Shown piece by piece: positions 58,501 through 64,000 of a DNA stretch of 64,000 nt. The notes beneath the pieces are model-generated. The model searched no databases, had not been told where the DNA came from, and was given only the letters and a program-made list of their open reading frames with translations. Source of the DNA: Limnoperna fortunei (lineage: Eukaryota > Mollusca > Bivalvia > Mytilida > Modiolidae); the NCBI GenBank assembly GCA_944474755.1, contig OX104113.1, positions 22,014,432 to 22,078,431 of the forward strand. The letters run 5' to 3'. Each line of letters opens with the position of its first letter. Positions within the stretch are counted from its first letter, which is position 1. The translations under genes and the position numbers were made by a program.

Positions 58501-61409
58501 TTTGGCTTGTAAACACATAAAATTGGAGAAACTGTGTTAAATGTTTTTTATGCACACACAAAATAAATTGTTAGTGGTAACAATAATAGAAGGTACTAGT
58601 ACATATGTACTAACTGTGTTGTATCTGCCAGCATAAATTGGCTAATTTATGTCACAAATTGAGTTTACTATTGACATGTAAACACAGTCAGTAAACAAGA
58701 TATTCATGGCTACATGCAAAGCCAGTAACCAGATATTTGTGAATAATTGCAAAGCCAGTAAGCATATATTTGTGACTACATGCAAAGCCAGTAAGCATAT
58801 ATTTGTGACTACATGCAAAGCCAGTTAACATATATTTGTGACTACCAAATCATGAACTGCTGCTGGAAAACTATTCAAACATAAATATCTACATTCTAAT
58901 GCATTTACAATAAAACTGACAACCTTTTTTCAGCTGAATTACAATCATATTTAACTTTGCTTCAATTAACATTTCCACACCACTAGTTGTGGAATCAATG
59001 ACATGAATTAATTCCCAAGGCCCTGATATACTAGACCTCCCAATGTCCAGACAACTGGACATTACATTGAGTGTTGCATGAGAATGAGTTACATGTCATT
59101 GGTTAAGAATAGGAATTATGCTTAAGTACAATATATACATTGTATACATATAATTAAATTGTTACCTTGTATACTTCTTTTGAAGAAAGCTTTGCATCCT
59201 TCACACGACCAAACTCCATAGTGAAATCCAGAGGCATTATCACTGCAGACTTGACAAAGCTTGTTATGACCAGAACCTGTGTACAAATCAAAGTGATTAC
59301 CATCCAATACCATCAGGTCATGATCTAATTACAAATGTTCTCACCTCAGAGATGAAAAACATGCTGTTTGTTAGGATTATTGTATCTGTTCTGGATGACT
59401 TTCATATAACAATACTTTTTATTGTTAAAACAAATTTACATTCTTTGAAACACATAATTTTGAAGATTTGGTCTTTTCACAAAGAAATAAAGTACATTAT
59501 ATTAATTCTTTGGTCAGGAAGTACATGTATTGCAATTATATGCATAAACTGATACAGCATGCATACAAGTCATTGCTAATTCTGTATCATTATTCATCAT
59601 TCTGCATTTACTGATACAATAATTTTTTAATCCGATACACTGCATTAATTTTTTTTATTTACAAAAAGGAATAATTAAAGGAAGGATCAAAGATCAAACA
59701 AATGTGGACTGTGAGCTAATGCTTACTAGTGATAGCCCCACTGTCACAAAAATTTTGCATGTATATCAATAATGTAAAAATCTAATTATTCTGCAAACAG
59801 GAAGAAGATGACTAAGGAGCATAAAATTGCTTTACACCATACAGGACTATAGGATAAAGTAATATACAAAATATCAGGCTTCTGCAACCTATATATTTGA
59901 AAAGAAAACTGACAGAAATTTTGCATGTACTCCGTCAACTATGTGTAAAAATCTAAGTATTAGGTAAACAGGAAGTAGATGACCAAGGAGCATGAAATCG
60001 CTAAACACCATATGGCACTATAGGATAAAGCAATACAAAATATCAGGCTTCTACATGCTATAGTTGCTTAGAAAACTGCGGCAGAAATTTTGCATGTATG
60101 TCAACTATGTGTAAAAATCTAAGTATTCGGTAAAAAGGAAGTATATGACCAAGGAGCATGAAATCGCTATACACCATATATGGCTATATAGGATAAAGCA
60201 ATATACAAAATATCAGGCTTCTACATGCTACAGTTGCTTAGAAAACTGCGATGGAAATTTTGGTCATAAGGGTAACAGTATACTCCTTCTTCTTCGAATT
60301 GAGGATATAATTAAAAAGTGTTACTGTACATGTAGTTCAAATATATTATACAGCCAAAAACAAAGAGAAATCAAACACTTTGACAAACATCTACTTATGA
60401 AAACTCATTAAATGAAGAATTCAAGAATAAAAAAAAATGCTGTTAGAAATAAAGTAGTGGCTCAACAGAACCTGGGCTCACTCAGAAATAGTGGCTCCAC
60501 AGAGCCTGTCATCACTAAGAAATGTGGATCAGAGCCTGTCTCATAGCTCAGAAATAGGGGCTCTACAGAGCCTGTCTCATTGCTCAGATATAATGGCTCC
60601 AAAGAGCCTGTAATCTCTTAGAAATTGTGGCTCCACAGAGCCTGTCTCATAGCTCAGAAATAGGGGCTCTACAGAGCCTGTCTCATTGCTCAGGTACAGT
60701 GGCTCCACAGAGCCTGTCATCTCTTAGAAATTGTGGCTCCACAAAGCCTGTCTCATAGCTTAGAAATAGGGGCTCTACTGAGCCTGTCTCATAGCTCAGA
60801 AATAGTGGCTTCACAGAGCCTGTCATCTCTTAGAAATTGTGGCTCCACAGAGCCTGTCTCATAGCTCAGAAATTGTGGCTTAACAGAGCCTGTCATCACT
60901 CAGAAATTATAATAGCCTTTTGCAGCCACATTTTTCACTCAACCAGGATGAATAAGGAATCTTTGTAAAGAACCAAGGGTTAAAAACAATTTGGATGTTA
61001 CCTTATAAAAGATGAGGAAATGGATATGATGGCCAAAAACTGTGTGAGCAATCAAGGCAAATGAAGAATATGGAGATATCAACAATGAGAAGGACAGACA
61101 CACTGTGCAGTACAACAGCAGGAATATTTTATGACCCATAAAAATTCTTTAGAAGATTTTTCAGTTTCAAGAGCTTGTTCATGAACTACATGTAAATAAA
61201 CAAATATCATACCTGCATTGATAATTTCATGTTTCAGTTTGTGTGAATCTGCAAATGATAACGAGCCATCAAGCATAGTTAACATTCGACTATCATGAGA
61301 GGTAGTCGAGGACGGAATCTGACTAGGCATCATATGAGGTAGCAAATATCCACCAGTGTAACCCCCACCAAGAGGTTCATCCTTCAAACTTAGCTTGTCA
61401 ATGGATTCC
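46281..61409 (-). CDS. Estrogen-receptor-type nuclear receptor (5' end missing)
   Basis: Ligand-regulated or constitutive transcription factor of the steroid receptor group. Eight coding exons: 61409-61213, 59276-59166, 54661-54548, 50601-50483, 50034-49854, 47636-47495, 46968-46838 and 46555-46281; all joins are in phase. About 422 residues are visible. The DNA-binding domain has the P-box CEGCKA, which is ER type (ERR has CEACKA), and all eight zinc cysteines: [22 protein letters not shown]. The ligand-binding domain follows ER closely ([46 protein letters not shown], helix 12 [11 protein letters not shown]). By published work on molluscan ERs, such receptors bind EREs and activate without estradiol. 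The open frame of the first exon begins at an acceptor, so at least one upstream exon with the start codon is missing. The introns are full of repeats. Confidence 0.95.
46838..46968 (-). CDS. Nuclear receptor exon, LBD helices 6-9
   Basis: [20 protein letters not shown] to [12 protein letters not shown]. Acceptor TTATTTATAG, donor GCAG then GTAAGT. Confidence 0.93.
47495..47636 (-). CDS. Nuclear receptor exon, LBD helices 4-5
   Basis: [20 protein letters not shown] to FAPDFVLDR. It includes the coactivator-groove signature and the Arg of FRSM, matching Arg394 of ER-alpha. Leaves in phase 2. Confidence 0.93.
47987..49596 (+). repeat. Hairpin-ended 167-bp-unit repeat, copy R2
   Basis: The best-preserved copy. 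Left end holds the 16-base palindrome AGGCTCTTAAGAGCCT (47991-48006) and GCTCACCTGA. Then come units with CTAAGTCCTGCGG at about 48191, 48361, 48528, 48695, 48862, 49028, 49195 and 49362, a period of 167 bases. Right end holds a GAC/GCC-rich run and a hairpin (49560-49590) whose arms are AGCTCAC-TGACCC and GGGTCA-GTGAGCT, then a run of A. It lies in a receptor intron. Confidence 0.9.
49854..50034 (-). CDS. Nuclear receptor exon, LBD helices 1-3
   Basis: [20 protein letters not shown] to [17 protein letters not shown]. The Glu of AEREL corresponds to Glu353 of human ER-alpha. Confidence 0.93.
50483..50601 (-). CDS. Nuclear receptor exon, hinge
   Basis: [20 protein letters not shown] followed by a Ser/Asn/Pro-rich stretch to NPSK. 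The basic clusters RKERK and KRSR may serve nuclear import. Leaves in phase 0 at GTATGT. Confidence 0.85.
52331..52587 (+). repeat. tRNA-derived SINE, copy in receptor intron
   Basis: Plus-strand copy: head GGGGCCTCAGTGGCAGAGTA, B box GGGTTTGAATCTCAC, and 3' end GAAAGTGGTGTTAAACACC. Same family as 4903-5163. Confidence 0.85.
52975..54313 (+). repeat. Hairpin-ended repeat, copy R3
   Basis: Left end AGAGGCTCACCTGA. The interior repeats GGGAATAACTC, TTTTGAACTATAAGCCAAAA and GCCATGGTGGCCATATTG, and differs from the 167-bp type. Right end CGACGACGG run and the same terminal hairpin (54278-54308), here with loop TTC. Confidence 0.8.
54548..54661 (-). CDS. Nuclear receptor exon, zinc finger 2
   Basis: [20 protein letters not shown], then [19 protein letters not shown]-box PATNS. 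Both splice sites are canonical. Confidence 0.95.
54958..57640 (+). repeat. Hairpin-ended repeat, copy R4
   Basis: Left end AAGAGCCTGTATTGCTTACC. The interior includes units with AGGGCAATAACTCCTATAAG and a tandem array (56200-56840, period about 147 bases). A shortened terminal hairpin AGCTCAC-GGTGAGCT lies at 57350-57373. Related sequence continues to about 57640, so a second partial copy may abut it. Confidence 0.7.
56200..56840. repeat. 147-bp tandem array inside R4
   Basis: Four to five units with TCAGGTGACACCTACCAGAC, AGTCATGTACTATTCATCA, ACATATATACCAAATATTGT and GTTACAGAGGAACTGC. Two units contain TCAAGGTCA (56375, 56520). Confidence 0.85.
58680..58845. repeat. 32-bp tandem repeat, about five units
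   Basis: Units with ACATGCAAAGCCAGTAAGCA and TATATTTGTGACT in a receptor intron. Confidence 0.85.
59166..59276 (-). CDS. Nuclear receptor exon, zinc finger 1
   Basis: [18 protein letters not shown], then [19 protein letters not shown]. It holds the P-box. Acceptor TTGTACACAG, donor CAAG then GTAACA. The split before the second finger is at the conserved position for this receptor group. Confidence 0.95.
59745..60260. repeat. About 170-bp tandem repeat, three units
   Basis: Each unit has TTTTGCATGTA, TGTAAAAATCTAA, GACCAAGGAGCATGAAATCG and TACAAAATATCAGGCTTCTA. Starts near 59750, 59920 and 60085. Confidence 0.9.
60460..60910. repeat. Minisatellite with GGCTCCACAGAGCCTGTC
   Basis: About eleven units of 36-46 bases: CTCAGAAATAGTGGCTCCAC followed by AGAGCCTGTCTCATAG. 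GGCTCCACAGAGCC is nearly palindromic, so each unit can form a small hairpin. Confidence 0.9.
61213..61409 (-). CDS. Nuclear receptor exon, A/B domain
   Basis: Frame reads [20 protein letters not shown] to KHEIINAG, poorly structured as expected for the N-terminal domain. Acceptor TATGTTTCAG, donor GCAG then GTATGA; enters in phase 2 and leaves in phase 1. No suitable ATG exon upstream was found as far as 64000. Confidence 0.85.
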
Positions 61410-64000
61410 CTGAAACATATAATAGTTGTTAGTTTGCATCTTCAATTAGTACTGTCATTAGTAACATAAAGATTATACCAATACATTCCTTACTCCACAG
61501 TTCATTTATACAGGAATCTCACAAAATTATCTCTTCCTCCTAATCAAGAGGCTTTCAAAAGATGGAGTTTGGCAAAGCATCCATCCAATTCAATTTAAAA
61601 TATATTAGTACATGTATATGTACATATATTTACATTAGCCAATGAATTTTGATATGAATGAACCAAGGTGACAAAATGAGGAATCTTTACTACACGAAGT
61701 AGTTGTCGGTAACTGAATGTAATTGAATATACATGTACATGTATCAGGGGTTACTGACAAATAAGTCATATTGATAACTTCCTCATAAAGAGGGTTATTG
61801 TCCTTTAAGTAAAGTACATTGGTTAAAATAGCCTTTTTTCTAATTTTCATTCAAAAATGTTTCATTATTTTTATACCAATGCTTTTAAGGGTCTTTATAT
61901 GTTTACCATCCCAAAAGTGAAAGAATTAGATTATCTACAATTTTATCACTTTTTCTCTAACTATTTACATGTATTAGAATTTATAACCATGTACTAGTAC
62001 ATGTATTACAAATACCTGCCCTGGGCCATAACATGCTTTATACATGTACATGTGTAAAATAAAATATAGGCAGACCATCACTTACACCCACAAAAAATGT
62101 TTGGGACAAAATCAAACAGTCACCCTAAGATAGAAAAGATTGTATTGTACACCATAACAACAATAGTTAAAGTTAAACCCAAATAATGACCAGCTACTTC
62201 AACAAAGAAACCGAATATAAAAGGTAAACTCAACAGTGATGATGAAAATCTGGACAAAAAGATCATATACAATGGTCAGTTTCCATGGATTTTTTAATAC
62301 AAAAAGATACCATCATTTAAATAGATTTTCTATTAAAATTGATCCAAACTTAGCTATATGTGATGGTTCAGATGTTTAACTTGTCTAAATAATTGACAAC
62401 AGATTAATAGGTTTCCAGTATTAAATATCATTTCCAACATGCAAATGCTATGAAAAAGCTAGACCACTGTGATGAGGTCAAGATGACCTTTGCTGATTAG
62501 AGGGCAGCTGGCTGAAGAATGACCTCACATTTTCTAAATTATTATCAATATTACTATGGTAACTAGAATAAAACTTTGGTTCAACATTTGTTAGTTATCT
62601 TTGAAAATCAAACAAATAAAGAGATTTAATTAATGGAATAGTAGGAAACACAACAAAGTAATTAATTACAGACATTCAATACTAGTATTTGTCATACGGT
62701 CATGTATATTTCTGTATAAATTATCTTTGTTTGTAAGATACATAGTAATATTTAACAAACATATTGAATACACATAATCCTAAAACTATTGAAAGTTAAT
62801 AAACTCATTCATAAAAACCTTCAACTAAGATATTTAATCTATCAACTTTCCTTAAAACTGTTGAAATACATGTATATACAAATAAAATACAAGTTAATGG
62901 TACACTTCATCAAACTAGTACATGTAGAGAAACTTTAGGGACATTCCATATAATTTGTTCATCAATTTACATACATGTATTGAATTGTAATTCTAAGTCT
63001 TTGTTTTTTTTTTTATAATTTCAGGAAATTATTATTTACTGCATCTCAAGGGCATATTGTATCTTTTGAAATTTAACCCAAAGCTTTTCAAGGGGTTTAA
63101 ATCAAGACCTACATTTTGTACATGTACACAAAATGCTCAATCATGTTAAAATCTCCAATTAATCATGGCTTCCATATATTATTTGGCTCCAATATAGTGT
63201 TTAAAGGAATTTAAAATGAATCTGACCAGATTTAACTCATAAATGTGATGTCATTTCCTAAAATATACAGTAGTATTACATAAATATGTTTTTGTGTAAA
63301 AAGTACAACAGTTATACTAGTACTTGTGGACTTGCAGTTTCAAGTTGATTTGACAACTGGTTTATTTAGCAGCCTATCTTGGCACTGTTAATTACATTTT
63401 TAACTTCTACTTACTAGTAGATGATAAAATACTTTCTGAAGAACATATACAACACAGTAAGCATACTAACTACATGTAATGGAAATAATTGTTGCTGTAA
63501 TTAAATAATTGTACATATTTACGTATTGAAAAACTGAAAGACGGGGAACAAATTGTGTCAATAAAAACTGAAGTTAAGTTTCCTACCTTTCCTTTCCTTC
63601 ATTTTAATACTATTAATATAAAATTTCAAATTATAAACAAGATCAGTAGTGCTGGTCATTAAATGTCATACAGCATAAACTTAAATTAAAATTGTTCAAC
63701 ATAACATTCTCAATTGATTTAAGATTTTAAAGTAACCCTCTTACAGTGATAACATAGACAAATGATTACTACACTTAAGTGTCAAAGAAGACTGATTTTG
63801 CACCAAAACTTAATTTTACAAAAAAAATATAAATTTTTGCTACTAAACGTGGATTTATTTTTGGGTAAAATAACCTTAGTACAACAGGTATACATTTCAT
63901 CAACAAGTCATTTATAAAAGAAGTGACCTGTAAGATGACAATAATGGCCCCAGGCCCTCTTCTTGACCAGACAGACATGCATGCGTTGTGCAACCAAATT
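61410..64000. other. Probable receptor intron or upstream region
   Basis: No exon that joins in phase 2 to the 61409 acceptor was found. Several ACATGTA-rich simple stretches occur. A perfect estrogen response element lies at 62475-62489. Confidence 0.45.
62475..62489. promoter_or_regulatory. Perfect palindromic estrogen response element
   Basis: AGGTCA-AGA-TGACCT, the 15-base consensus for ER homodimers with no mismatch, about 1.07 kb upstream of the first visible receptor exon. A further half site TGACCT is at 62520-62525. Binding is inferred from the motif. Confidence 0.6.

Noticed and set aside
60460..60910. CRISPR-like regular array
   Set aside because: Units abut without distinct spacers and the genome is clearly eukaryotic; it is a minisatellite.
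63560..63600. Possible first exon of the receptor (ATGAAGGAAAGGAAAG then GT)
   Set aside because: It ends in phase 1, but the 61409 acceptor needs phase 2; joining gives an early stop.

Overview
This looks like animal nuclear DNA, most probably from a bivalve mollusc and perhaps a mussel. It is AT-rich, genes are split by GT-AG introns, and about half of the window is repeats. The repeats include tRNA-derived SINEs, several LINE remnants, a Penelope-type reverse transcriptase, a Ngaro/DIRS-type tyrosine-recombinase retrotransposon, Tc1-like transposons and many foldback or TIR elements. The estrogen-receptor-like nuclear receptor is of the kind kept in molluscs. Species is inference only.

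Three host genes are supported, all on the minus strand, and in each one exon phases join without a break. (1) A two-pore-domain potassium channel of 314 residues in four exons (8052 down to 3996), with both selectivity filters (GYG, GFG) rebuilt across introns. (2) A 300-residue SAM-dependent methyltransferase in four exons (26581 down to 22933). It resembles the C-terminal methyltransferase domain of the ovothiol enzyme OvoA, but stands alone behind an N-terminal membrane segment. (3) An estrogen-receptor-type nuclear receptor in at least eight exons (61409 down to 46281), with a complete DNA-binding domain (P-box CEGCKA) and ligand-binding domain. Its first exon or exons are not seen in the window.

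Layout. 1-3990: LINE remnant and unassigned DNA. 3996-8052: the K2P gene, with a SINE, a foldback and a TIR element in its introns. 8100-10400: mostly unassigned. 10400-15545: a tandem 2.3-kb duplication carrying a 61-bp minisatellite and SINE sequence. 15545-21240: decayed relatives of that minisatellite, broken up by a hairpin-ended repeat, a 2-kb TA-flanked transposon, a Penelope fragment and a 632-bp TIR element. 22930-26580: the methyltransferase gene. 27115-33490: the Ngaro-like retrotransposon with its split direct repeats and two later insertions. 33740-36770: two Tc1-like elements side by side. 38840-43385: two LINE remnants. 46280-61410: the nuclear receptor gene, whose introns hold three hairpin-ended repeats, one SINE and several tandem arrays.

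Most interesting points: a perfect 15-bp estrogen response element upstream of the receptor's exons; the membrane-anchored free-standing OvoA-like methyltransferase; a duplicated splice acceptor at the K2P channel's last intron; a family of repeats built from 167-bp units with terminal hairpins; and nested insertions whose empty sites can be read from paralogous copies within the window.
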